DNA of 6,591 bases from JBKBKN01 sp046294625 (GCA_046294625.1 JBKBKN010000045.1:1-6591); one strand, 5' to 3'. Counted from the first letter of the stretch, positions 1 through 6,531 are shown. The notes: generated by a model from the letters alone, not told the origin. A program made the numbers and translations.

Positions 1-66
1 AAGGAAAATAGTAAACATCGTAAAACCATAAAGCCTTTTGGATGGTTAAATAGTAAAAATCATTTA

Positions 67-279
67 ATGAAATCGACACAGATTGCCATCGCTTTCGCAA
101 CTATTTATTTAATGGTTTATGCCTTACTTTGCGCGATAGAATCAGCAATACCTATTGCCATGATGATGTTTTCAATAAGCCCCTTTGTGGTGATTGGTAT
201 GGTTTACACCATTATCCGATACGGCAGCCCATCAAAGCACACCTTCGAAGATCGAATGTATGAAGATAAGGATTCTTGA
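67..279 (+). CDS. Small two-helix membrane protein, function unknown (5' end uncertain)
   Basis: From the ATG at 67 this encodes 70 residues. Two hydrophobic stretches, about residues 5-23 and 28-51, read as membrane helices, with Glu25 in the short turn between them. The tail (from about Arg51) is charged and ends in acidic residues (EDRMYEDKDS). I see no signal peptidase site and no known catalytic motif, and I do not recognise a named family; short proteins of this layout occur as hypotheticals in Bacteroidota. The start is not certain: the same frame is open through all 22 codons back to base 1, and that stretch is rich in Lys and Asn with no internal start codon. The gene may therefore begin outside the window. 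The ATG at 67 is preceded by A/T-rich sequence, which suits a Bacteroidota start, but no TAnnTTTG promoter is visible before it. The stop lies 3 nt from the stop of the convergent barrel gene. Confidence 0.6.
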   Translation: MKSTQIAIAFATIYLMVYALLCAIESAIPIAMMMFSISPFVVIGMVYTIIRYGSPSKHTFEDRMYEDKDS

Positions 280-282
280 ACC

Positions 283-1047
283 TTAAAGTCTGAGTGTAAT
301 TCCAAAGGACAAATAATGGAATAAGGAAAAATTATAAACCGAACGATTATCTGCGCCTCCTTCCAGAATTCTGTAACCTAACCGAAGCATTATGCGCTCT
401 GTTGCATAATAAGTGGTTGCCAACAGCATATCCACTGCCCTGCCTTGAGACGCCCCTAAAGCGTCTCCATCTACTAGTAATGACCATTTTTTATGAAACA
501 ACCAATTTGCTCTTAAATTGATTATTGGAACAAAACCTACATTCACCTTAGACGAAGTCTGCTCACCGCCACTCAAGGCTATTTCGGCATCACGAATTTT
601 TGCTGTAAATCCCAACCCAAATTCGAACTTCGGTTTACGCAGGAAGTCATACCGATAAGTTAAACGATAAGAATTGAACCTGTAACTCGCTTCAATTTCA
701 CTGCCTTGCGCATAAGTGAGACCGGCAAAATCAATTGGGCGATCTGCAATTCCATTGTAGTAAAGGGTCAATGGCGCAAATAAACCCAAAACGGTGTGTC
801 TTTCGTTCCATGAATATCCCGCTCTAATCCTGTAAAAGAAATCAGGATTGGTATTGAAATCTTTACTCAGAGAAAAGCGAGTGCCACCGCTGCCCGGAAT
901 ACGCACTTCGTTGTATCCGGTGAGGATTAACCCTGATTCTAAATCTATGAAAGTCTGAGCACGGACTATGGTGATGATACTCGCCATTAGTGATAAGCAA
1001 AAACTTAAAAAATATAACCGGATTGGAGTTGACCGCTTTACATGCAT
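283..1047 (-). CDS. Outer-membrane beta-barrel protein, function unknown
   Basis: The product has 254 residues. A signal peptide is clear: basic start (MHVKR...R), hydrophobic core at about residues 11-28, and a likely signal peptidase I site after Ala30 (VRA|QT). The remainder alternates polar and hydrophobic residues in short strands rich in Tyr, Phe, Arg and Gly, such as YRLTYRYDF, FEFGLGF, IMLRLGYRI and LSFGITLRL at the extreme C-terminus. That is the pattern of a small outer-membrane barrel, probably of about 8-12 strands. There is no OmpA peptidoglycan-binding domain and no plug, so a TonB receptor is excluded. The last residue is Leu rather than the more usual Phe. The fold could be OmpW-like or one of the many uncharacterised Bacteroidota barrels; the sequence does not reveal a substrate. 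The ATG at 1047 gives a good signal peptide. The gene is probably monocistronic, with its own promoter about 55 bp upstream. Confidence 0.8.
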   Translation of the reverse strand: MHVKRSTPIRLYFLSFCLSLMASIITIVRAQTFIDLESGLILTGYNEVRIPGSGGTRFSLSKDFNTNPDFFYRIRAGYSWNERHTVLGLFAPLTLYYNGIADRPIDFAGLTYAQGSEIEASYRFNSYRLTYRYDFLRKPKFEFGLGFTAKIRDAEIALSGGEQTSSKVNVGFVPIINLRANWLFHKKWSLLVDGDALGASQGRAVDMLLATTYYATERIMLRLGYRILEGGADNRSVYNFSLFHYLSFGITLRL

Positions 1048-1100
1048 ATAAGATTAACAATCTCTCATAAAATTTGATTTGCTTTCGATGAGCATATAAA

Positions 1101-1136
1101 CAAATGTAATTCTTTGCCGTCGCATCTTCTTTCAAA
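1101..1136 (-). promoter_or_regulatory. Candidate Bacteroidota promoter for the barrel gene
   Basis: On the minus strand the sequence TACATTTG (1108-1101) matches the TAnnTTTG -7 element exactly. A TTTG (1136-1133) lies 24 nt upstream, slightly longer than the usual spacing of about 17-23. Transcription would start near 1095, giving a leader of roughly 45-50 nt before the ATG at 1047. The -7 match is good but the spacing is not ideal. Confidence 0.45.
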
Positions 1137-1318
1137 ATAATCCACGAATCTAATCCTGACTACTTGATAAGTCTGAGCACTTCATGCATTGCACCGAATA
1201 TATAAAACAGATTGATTTAAATTGTTTGCCAATCAAACCCGGTAAAAATGCGAGTTAAATAAGAAATACTAATCCTGTTTTTCAAATAACAGCCACATCA
1301 GCGATAAAAATATGGATT

Positions 1319-1372
1319 TTTAAAAACAACTTTAGGGCAGAGACTTGTTTAGGCTATCCTATTTGTTTTAAA
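1319..1372 (-). terminator. Possible weak terminator after the TonB receptor gene
   Basis: On the minus strand, 4 nt after the TAG stop, the arm TTTAAAACAA (1372-1363) can pair with TTGTTTTTAAA (1329-1319) with one bulged T. Inside it a four-base pairing, TAGG with CCTA (1358-1361 with 1333-1336), is possible. The 3' arm is itself T-rich, as in an intrinsic terminator. The stem is almost entirely A/T and the loop is long, so this is a tentative call. Confidence 0.3.
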
Positions 1373-1376
1373 GTGA

Positions 1377-3815
1377 CTAAAACTCGAATATAAACCCAAT
1401 CGTAGGCGTAATCAAGGCGGACTGATCTTGAAGAATTACGGGTATGCCGTTGCTTCCGTCAGGTCGAAGCGGTTGGCCGTCGGTAGTTTGAAAAGTGGAA
1501 TTATCTGGCGTGCGCTTGAAAGTATAATTCGGAAAATTGGGATTTGCAAAGCCAAAGGCATTGATCACGTCTATAAATAAATCCAATGTGGCGCGCTTGA
1601 AATTGATTTTCTTGTCGATGCGCACATCCACCTGATTAAAATTAATCAGTCGCTCGGTGTTCAAGCGCGAGAAATCCAATACGCCAATACCTGCTGTCGG
1701 GAAATTAAGCTGTGAAGCAATGGGATCGAAGGGTGTAAATGGTGCGCCTCCGGCAAAGCGGTATTTCAAACCCAATTCCCAGTCTTTGTCAAACTTGCGA
1801 CCCAATAAACCGGAAAATAAATGACGATAATCCCAAGCAGAAGGGCGCAGTACGCCATCAAAGCCGGAGAACTTACTGTTATAAAAGGTGTAACTTACTA
1901 CAGCAAAGTAATTTTTCACCAATTTTTGTTGTGCATACACTTCAAATCCAAACACCTCGCCAAGTCCATTACTCAATACCGGTTCGTTGCCCAACACATC
2001 AAACCCACCGCCTTGATTGGCTAATGAAATACCGGAGAGCAAGGAAACAGGATAATTACCATAGCGCTTATAGAAAGTTTCAAAAGTGAAGCGAAGGCTC
2101 TGATTGGGTAAAAATTCGGTGCCAATCACATAATGATCGGAGCGGATATAGTCCACACTTTGGTTCACAAACACCCCTGCACTATCCTGAAAACCTAAAA
2201 CGGTGTAAGGCGGTATTTTAAAATATCTGCCTACGGAAGCACTCAGGTTCCACTTTTCGGTGAGTGCATAAGATGCAGATACCCTTGGTGAGAGTGTGGC
2301 CAAAGGATTGTTGCCATCGGTGGTGAAGGAGTTCATGTCGTTGCGCAAACCAAATGACAAGGATAAGCGCTCATCCAAAAAACGGCGGCTCACCTGAAAG
2401 AATGCTCCATATCGGAAAAATTTCAAGTTGCCATCGTAGTCGAGAATTAAAGCAGGGCGTATTATATTGCCTGTGCTGTCGGTCAGCTCGGTAGCAATGC
2501 GGTTAAATATACTGTTGTTAAATTTCACGTACTGCGTCATCATTCCGTAGGAATATTTCCAACCGTTCTGAAACTTATTTACATCAATACGTAGTTTGTT
2601 TTCTATTTCCTGAGATCGGATTTTCAGAATGCGCTTGTCTTCATTGCCGTCGTCCTTATTCTCAAAGCGATCAATTTTATTATCAAACATGTTGCGGCTC
2701 AATGCCACATTCAAATATCCATTTTTTACCAGTCTGCGAAGTGAAACACCTGTTGTATAGTTCCATTGATTGATGCTCGGAGTGGAACCTAATATGAATG
2801 AGTTTTCAGGTGTTGAATTGCGCACTTCGCCAAAGGTGAATTCATCTATAGCGCCTACCCCAATGAAATTCAAGGTGGTTTTGTCATCAATCTTATGTGT
2901 GACTTTGTATTGAAAATCCCAGTAATTAGGGCGAATAGGCAAGTCTATCAGCTCAAACAGCAATTGCAGATAAGACCTGCGTGCCGACACTAAGTAATTG
3001 GTCTTTTTACCGGCAGGGCCTTCTAAGGTCAAAGCTACTTCCGACGAGCTGGTGCGAAAATTTCCAGACACACGCTCAGGGTTGCCCTCACGCTGCTTAA
3101 ATTGAAATACCGAAGCCAAGGCATTGTCGAAGCGTGCATCAAATGCCGATGAGCTCAATTTCACATCTTCAATAAAAGATACATTCAGTATCCCAGCTGG
3201 TCCGCCCGATGCACCTTGTGTTTGAAAGTGGTTAATCACCGGAATTTCAATGCCATCGAGATAATACACGTTTTCATTCGGCGCTCCACCGCGAATAATG
3301 ATATCGTTTCGAAAGGCTGCACCCGGCGAACCTGCCACTCCCGGCAATACCTGCACCACGCGTGAAATATCGAAATTCCCCCCTGGATTACTTCGAATTT
3401 CTTCTGTGGTGAGCGATTGCACCGAGAGAGGCGTAATCATATCTACCGGCGAAGCAATCACTGCTCGGTTATAGGTGATTTCAACTTCCTTCAACTGACG
3501 TGAATCTTCTTCCAGTTCGAAATTGATGATTTGGTCATTGCCCGAAGTCACGCTAATGTTAAACTTCACTTGTGGTTTATAACCCAAAATGCTTGCACGT
3601 ACATTATAACCTCCGGTTGGAACATTGCTGATTAAAAAACGGCCCTCGATATCGGTGGTGGCGCCAATGGTGGTGCCTTCTAATACCACTGCAGCTCCTA
3701 TTAAGGTTTCCTGCGTGTTTTTGTCCTTTACTGTTCCGCGAATATTACCAGTTTTACCTTGCGCATACGAGATTACGGCAATAGTAACCGCAATAATTGA
3801 AGCAAAAAATTTCAT
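1377..3815 (-). CDS. TonB-dependent outer-membrane receptor with carboxypeptidase-regulatory-like N-domain
   Basis: This 812-residue protein is a complete TonB-dependent receptor, which would move a substrate across the outer membrane using energy passed on by TonB-ExbB-ExbD. Order of parts: signal peptide (residues 1-18, likely cut SYA|QG); a carboxypeptidase-regulatory-like beta-sandwich at about 22-102 (GTVKDKNTQETLIGAAVV, then IEGRF and GGYNVRASILGY), typical of Bacteroidota receptors; a plug at about 115-235 with the hallmarks RGGAPNENVYYLDGIEIP (175-192); then a barrel of about 575 residues ending in FIFEF, with the C-terminal Phe expected of a BAM substrate. It is shorter than SusC proteins (about 1000 residues), lacks the usual SusC motif, and has no SusD gene beside it, so glycan uptake is not supported. 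The substrate could be a siderophore, a metal, a peptide or something else. I see no clear TAnnTTTG promoter in the 92 bp upstream. No frameshift is apparent. Confidence 0.93.
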   Translation of the reverse strand: MKFFASIIAVTIAVISYAQGKTGNIRGTVKDKNTQETLIGAAVVLEGTTIGATTDIEGRFLISNVPTGGYNVRASILGYKPQVKFNISVTSGNDQIINFELEEDSRQLKEVEITYNRAVIASPVDMITPLSVQSLTTEEIRSNPGGNFDISRVVQVLPGVAGSPGAAFRNDIIIRGGAPNENVYYLDGIEIPVINHFQTQGASGGPAGILNVSFIEDVKLSSSAFDARFDNALASVFQFKQREGNPERVSGNFRTSSSEVALTLEGPAGKKTNYLVSARRSYLQLLFELIDLPIRPNYWDFQYKVTHKIDDKTTLNFIGVGAIDEFTFGEVRNSTPENSFILGSTPSINQWNYTTGVSLRRLVKNGYLNVALSRNMFDNKIDRFENKDDGNEDKRILKIRSQEIENKLRIDVNKFQNGWKYSYGMMTQYVKFNNSIFNRIATELTDSTGNIIRPALILDYDGNLKFFRYGAFFQVSRRFLDERLSLSFGLRNDMNSFTTDGNNPLATLSPRVSASYALTEKWNLSASVGRYFKIPPYTVLGFQDSAGVFVNQSVDYIRSDHYVIGTEFLPNQSLRFTFETFYKRYGNYPVSLLSGISLANQGGGFDVLGNEPVLSNGLGEVFGFEVYAQQKLVKNYFAVVSYTFYNSKFSGFDGVLRPSAWDYRHLFSGLLGRKFDKDWELGLKYRFAGGAPFTPFDPIASQLNFPTAGIGVLDFSRLNTERLINFNQVDVRIDKKINFKRATLDLFIDVINAFGFANPNFPNYTFKRTPDNSTFQTTDGQPLRPDGSNGIPVILQDQSALITPTIGFIFEF

Positions 3816-3862
3816 GTAGCCGTTTTGATATGCTTGCAGAAACAGCCATGCTGCTAATTTGT

Positions 3863-3893
3863 TTTGCCGCCTTGATGAATTATTCTATGTTTG
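3863..3893 (+). promoter_or_regulatory. Consensus Bacteroidota promoter for the 550-residue exported protein gene
   Basis: TTTG at 3863-3866 is followed after exactly 19 nt by TATGTTTG at 3886-3893, a full match to the Bacteroidota primary sigma factor consensus (TTTG, about 19 bp, TAnnTTTG). Transcription should begin about 5-7 nt after the -7 element, near 3898-3900, so the leader before the ATG at 3908 would be only about 8-10 nt. The space between is almost pure A with one T, and no Shine-Dalgarno sequence is present. Confidence 0.75.
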
Positions 3894-3907
3894 AAAAAAA
3901 ATAAACC

Positions 3908-5560
3908 ATGACCAAGCTACACTTTGTTACTTTAATTTTCTTACTGTTTGCCATATCAGCAAAGGCACAGATCGTAGAATCAGGTGGAGAATATGAAAAC
4001 CAAAAATCAGCGCTGCATCATCCTTATATTTTAGGAAAAATCGATGGGGAATTCATCGCCATACGCTTATCGGGCTATAGAATGAATGTAATGCGCCAAA
4101 TGTATAAAGGCGACCAGGATGCAGTGATGTCGGCAGTGTTGTTGGGGGGAGCCCGATTCAAAAATGACAATGCCATCAACGATGAGCTAACCTATTTTAC
4201 CAAAAACACCTATTACTATCTTGAAAAATACGATGATGACCTGAAGCAAACTTTCCAAGCCGAACTAGATGTGGAAATCAACACCAAAGGTGATATCTAT
4301 ATGTTTAAGAAATTTGCTATTCTCAACAATGAAATTCGTGGTTTTTCAACTTTCATTGATAAGAAAACAGACAAAATCACCTTTTATGTTCATCGGGTTT
4401 CTACCAAGGGCAAGATGGAGAAAAATCCTATTGAGCTGACTTCCTACATTGCCAAAGACAAGTATAACTCGTCTTACGATGACGCATACAATGTGTCCAT
4501 TTCACCCGACCATAGCAAGGTATTGGTTTATTATCACAGCTTCCCTTATGGCAAAAAAGGCACAGGTGTTCCCAAAATATTTGCGCAGCTGTATAATGAT
4601 AAAATTGAAAAAATATGGGAGCGCGAAATTACCTTTCCGGAAATGAACAATCTGGAGATCGAAAAACTGCAAGTAACCAACAAAGGCGATGTGTTGGTCT
4701 CTATCTCACAACCACTAAGCAAAGAAGAGCGTAAAACATTGGATATTGATGAGCGCTTATACCTTTTTCATCACAGCAATAAGGAAAATAAAACCAAGGA
4801 ATATCGAGTTGATGAAGATCAGTTATTTGCAAACGATGTACACTATGAATTTACTGGAAATAACACATTACTAATTGCAGGTTTTTACTCAACTAAGAGT
4901 GCCAAGCGATCGGAAGGATATTTTTACAGGGAGATTGATCTTGCAAGCGGAGATATTATAATAGACAAAAAAATCCCATTTACCAAAGAGTTTATCAAAC
5001 TAGTTATGGGAAGCAAAAAAGGGGAAAAAGCGGAAGATGTCAAAAACATGCATGTTCGTCGTTTGCTCGCTTTAAAAGATGGTCGCAAATTGATCATTGC
5101 CGAAGAATATAGCATATCCATGTCTTCAGGTAATAATTTAAGCATAGCTTACAGCGCGAACAGCGATTATATATACAACTACGAAGACATCTACGTATTG
5201 GTGCTCGACAATAAAGGAAACTGGACCAATACCGTGAAGGTAATTAAATATCAAAAAACGATTAATGACAATGCGCAATTCAATTCCTTCACCCCAATTG
5301 TAAATGATAAAGAGTTAATATTGATTTATAATGCTAACCGAAATGACCCTAATGAGCGCATGACCAACACAAGCAAAGCTACTGTTTATTACACATCGAT
5401 TAATTTAAATACATTGGAGCAAAATACTCAACAATTGTTTAACGCGAAAGATTTTAAGATGGTGGCTACACCTAAATTTGTATTTGCTGAAAATAACAGC
5501 AATATTATTCTACATGGAAAAGATGGACGCTACTTCCGCTTTTTTAAGATTAGTCTGTAA
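3908..5560 (+). CDS. Exported protein of unknown function, possibly beta-propeller-like
   Basis: The product has 550 residues. A signal peptide covers residues 1-20 (hydrophobic LIFLLFAISAKA, cut at AKA|Q). There is no lipobox Cys and no T9SS sorting domain at the C-terminus, so the mature protein is probably periplasmic or outer-membrane associated. I do not recognise a named family. The body is rich in short strand-like blocks followed by Asp/Asn/Gly/Lys turns, for example NTKGDIYMF, SPDHSKVLVYYHSF, VTNKGDVLVSIS, GNNTLLIAGFYST, LDNKGNWTNTVKVI and ENNSNIILHGKDGR near the end. This recurring 'state a value, then turn' pattern resembles WD40/Kelch-like or similar propeller blades, but the repeat is too weak by eye to assign a blade count. 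The ATG at 3908 is supported by the signal peptide and the promoter just upstream. The gene is divergent from the TonB receptor and ends before a strong terminator, so it is likely monocistronic. Confidence 0.85.
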   Translation: MTKLHFVTLIFLLFAISAKAQIVESGGEYENQKSALHHPYILGKIDGEFIAIRLSGYRMNVMRQMYKGDQDAVMSAVLLGGARFKNDNAINDELTYFTKNTYYYLEKYDDDLKQTFQAELDVEINTKGDIYMFKKFAILNNEIRGFSTFIDKKTDKITFYVHRVSTKGKMEKNPIELTSYIAKDKYNSSYDDAYNVSISPDHSKVLVYYHSFPYGKKGTGVPKIFAQLYNDKIEKIWEREITFPEMNNLEIEKLQVTNKGDVLVSISQPLSKEERKTLDIDERLYLFHHSNKENKTKEYRVDEDQLFANDVHYEFTGNNTLLIAGFYSTKSAKRSEGYFYREIDLASGDIIIDKKIPFTKEFIKLVMGSKKGEKAEDVKNMHVRRLLALKDGRKLIIAEEYSISMSSGNNLSIAYSANSDYIYNYEDIYVLVLDNKGNWTNTVKVIKYQKTINDNAQFNSFTPIVNDKELILIYNANRNDPNERMTNTSKATVYYTSINLNTLEQNTQQLFNAKDFKMVATPKFVFAENNSNIILHGKDGRYFRFFKISL

Positions 5561-5580
5561 ACGCAAAATACATCAAAGTC

Positions 5581-5617
5581 AAAAAGCCTGCAGTCGAAAG
5601 AGATTCGCAGGCTTTTT
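5581..5617 (+). terminator. Strong intrinsic terminator, potentially bidirectional
   Basis: A perfect 11-bp inverted repeat, AAAAAGCCTGC (5581-5591) and GCAGGCTTTTT (5607-5617), begins 20 nt after the stop of the 550-residue protein gene. Four further pairs (5592-5595 with 5602-5605) can form past one bulged C, leaving a GAAAGA loop. The right arm runs into a T tract (TTTTTGCTTT). The A tract on the left arm makes the element a terminator in the opposite direction too, so it could also stop transcripts arriving from the leftward sorting-domain gene. Confidence 0.92.
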
Positions 5618-5719
5618 GCTTTAACCCAAATTTCAAGACACTTTTTGAAAATCTGATATAAAATAGCTAACTATAGATATAAGCTCATTATCAGCATATT
5701 ATAAATTTAGTTTGATAGA

Positions 5720-5743
5720 ATTACGCATTAAAAAATGCGTAAT
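5720..5743. repeat. Perfect 10-bp inverted repeat with a 4-nt loop
   Basis: ATTACGCATT (5720-5729) and AATGCGTAAT (5734-5743) are exact reverse complements separated by AAAA. The tight loop makes a stable hairpin likely in RNA of either strand. No T tract follows on either side, so it does not look like an intrinsic terminator. It could be an operator, part of a small RNA, or a remnant of a mobile element end. Confidence 0.7.
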
Positions 5744-5756
5744 CGACTAAGTGTTA

Positions 5757-5807
5757 GTAATCCATTCCAATGGATTGGAATTGAAACAATCACTAGATCG
5801 GGATTAC
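5757..5807. repeat. Overlapping palindromes inside a wider inverted repeat
   Basis: Three symmetric relations are superimposed. AATCCATT-CC-AATGGATT (5759-5776) is a perfect palindrome with a 2-nt centre. ATTCCAAT-GG-ATTGGAAT (5764-5781) is a second one overlapping it by 13 bases. The outer words GTAATCC (5757-5763) and GGATTAC (5801-5807) are also reverse complements. The alternatives are mutually exclusive folds of the same strand. No function is assigned. Confidence 0.65.
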
Positions 5808-5941
5808 CCCAACTAAATCAAATAGTTAAGCTCATCCTTCGCCTCCTATTGATTAATTTGGGAAAAATAAGTTCAGCGAAAAAGTATTAAGCTAATGCTG
5901 ATCTTCTTTGGCGTTCCTTCATTTGAGAACGATTATTCAAT

Positions 5942-5965
5942 TTCTAAGCGCATCTGCACTCAGAA
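5942..5965 (-). terminator. Stem-loop directly after the sorting-domain gene stop codon
   Basis: On the minus strand the sequence right after the TAA stop can pair TTCTGAGTGCA (5965-5955) with TGCGCTTAGAA (5952-5942) along its full length if two G-U pairs are allowed. The same positions on the plus strand are A/C mismatches, so the fold is complete only in the leftward transcript. That favours a role in the 3' end of this mRNA. What follows (AATTGAATAAT) is A/T-rich but not a real U tract, so it may be a weak terminator or a stabilising 3' structure. Confidence 0.45.
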
Positions 5966-6415
5966 TTACTGTTTTAAAAACTTCTCGCTGATTACTTCTT
6001 TTTCGTTTTGAAAAATGATGGCATACAATCCTGAAGGTATCTCCGGAAGCTGAATCTGCTGATGTCTGCTTTCGCTCCATTGCATCTGATACACTTGCTT
6101 GCCCAGCATATCCAATATGCTCAAGCGGCCCGATGTGGTATGCCTGAACTCCACTTGCAATTGCCCTTGCGAAGGATTAGGGTAAAGCTTCATGGTTTGA
6201 ACAGCAGCTTTCTGGACATGTTGCTTGGGCTTATAAGCAAATTTTAGCAGTTGATGCGTTCCGTCATTATCCACTGATGCTTGCATTTCTGTTGACCTTG
6301 CTTCATATTGTTTATAGGATTTCAACTTAAAAGATTCAGGAGAAACCGATGCGGATTGCTGCCCGAGCAATAACAGCGGGAAGCTCATGAGCAATACTAA
6401 AATTCGTTTTTGCAT
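5966..6415 (-). CDS. Short exported protein consisting mainly of a T9SS C-terminal sorting domain
   Basis: The product has 149 residues. A signal peptide covers about residues 1-18 (MQKR, then hydrophobic ILVLLMSFPLLLLG), for Sec export. Residues about 19-73 are a polar linker with no recognisable domain. From residue 75 to the end is a type A sorting domain of the type IX secretion system (the family annotated as Por secretion system C-terminal sorting domain): KLYPNPSQGQLQVEF (76-90), then RLSILDMLGKQVYQ (97-110), IPSGLYAI (126-133), and the terminal EKFLKQ. In known T9SS cargo this domain directs passage through the outer membrane and is then removed, with the cargo attached to the surface or released. 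Here almost no cargo would remain, which is unusual. It could be a small structural or adhesive peptide, a truncated remnant of a larger cargo gene, or a sorting-domain-only protein with its own role. The frame is intact with a good start, which argues against a decayed gene. Confidence 0.85.
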   Translation of the reverse strand: MQKRILVLLMSFPLLLLGQQSASVSPESFKLKSYKQYEARSTEMQASVDNDGTHQLLKFAYKPKQHVQKAAVQTMKLYPNPSQGQLQVEFRHTTSGRLSILDMLGKQVYQMQWSESRHQQIQLPEIPSGLYAIIFQNEKEVISEKFLKQ

Positions 6416-6453
6416 AAAGATAAATTTTTTAATCGTTATTATTCATTCTCCAT

Positions 6454-6523
6454 CAACTGCCAAAAGCCAACCGCCAAAAGCCAACTGCCAAAAGCCAACC
6501 GCCAAAAGCCAAAAGCCAAAAGC
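6454..6523. repeat. Heptamer tandem repeat, 10 units, with 28-bp higher-order period
   Basis: Ten consecutive 7-bp units of form CAAnnGC run without a gap. The unit order is CAACTGC, CAAAAGC, CAACCGC, CAAAAGC; the same four again; then CAAAAGC twice more. The 28-bp block 6454-6481 is therefore exactly duplicated at 6482-6509, with two single-unit additions to 6523 and a partial CAA after it. The plus strand is nearly free of T and the minus strand carries GG every 7 nt. The array lies in the 116-bp gap between two leftward T9SS sorting-domain genes, 38 bp before the start codon of the downstream one. It is not plausibly coding. Heptamer arrays of related sequence are, as I recall, seen in some Bacteroidota spacers, but I cannot confirm this here. 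Confidence 0.95.
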
Positions 6524-6531
6524 CAATCAAC

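Larger units (their letters stand above)
1048..1376. other. AT-rich intergenic spacer between barrel gene and TonB receptor gene
   Basis: These 329 bp hold no open frame with a recognisable product. The left part carries the likely promoter of the leftward barrel gene, and the right part the possible terminator of the leftward receptor gene; each has its own entry. A 12-bp word, AAGTCTGAGCAC, at 1169-1180 also occurs inside the barrel gene at 951-962, and its first 9 bases occur again at 286-294. I see no tRNA, riboswitch or insertion-sequence end in this stretch. Confidence 0.6.
5618..5965. other. Gene-free AT-rich stretch with several inverted repeats
   Basis: About 350 bp with stops in all frames and no recognisable product. 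It contains a perfect hairpin (5720-5743), overlapping palindromes (5757-5807) and a stem-loop abutting the next gene's stop (5942-5965), each listed separately. There is also a 9-bp direct repeat TAAGCTCAT (5680-5688 and 5827-5835) and an 8-bp inverted pair ATCAGCAT/ATGCTGAT (5690-5697 and 5895-5902); these weaker ones could arise by chance in A/T-rich DNA. No full TAnnTTTG promoter was found on either strand. Confidence 0.55.

Noticed and set aside
863..1135. Minus-strand 90-codon open frame overlapping the barrel gene start
   Set aside because: It is an out-of-frame shadow of the barrel gene's N-terminal region, with basic, low-complexity content and no recognisable features.
951..1180. 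Direct repeat AAGTCTGAGCAC at 951-962 and 1169-1180, with a shorter copy at 286-294
   Set aside because: About one 12-bp match of this kind is expected by chance in a window this size, the flanks do not align, and two copies lie inside coding sequence.
1739..2089. Plus-strand open frames of 116 and 67 codons inside the TonB receptor gene
   Set aside because: They are antisense shadows of a well-supported receptor gene, with no family resemblance.
1377..3815. SusC-type glycan importer and polysaccharide utilisation locus
   Set aside because: The receptor is about 200 residues shorter than typical SusC proteins, there is no SusD gene on either side, and no carbohydrate-active enzyme is present in the window.
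5820..5965. Decayed gene or transposase remnant in the spacer before the sorting-domain gene
   Set aside because: Short open pieces such as MKERQRRSALA on the minus strand were examined, but stops interrupt every frame and no fragment matches a family I know.
6415..6422. TATCTTTA on the minus strand as a -7 element for the 149-residue gene
   Set aside because: It lacks the final G of TAnnTTTG and overlaps the start codon, so transcription would begin inside the gene.
6454..6523. CRISPR array as an explanation for the repeat
   Set aside because: The units are 7 bp and contiguous, with no spacers of unique sequence and no cas genes nearby.
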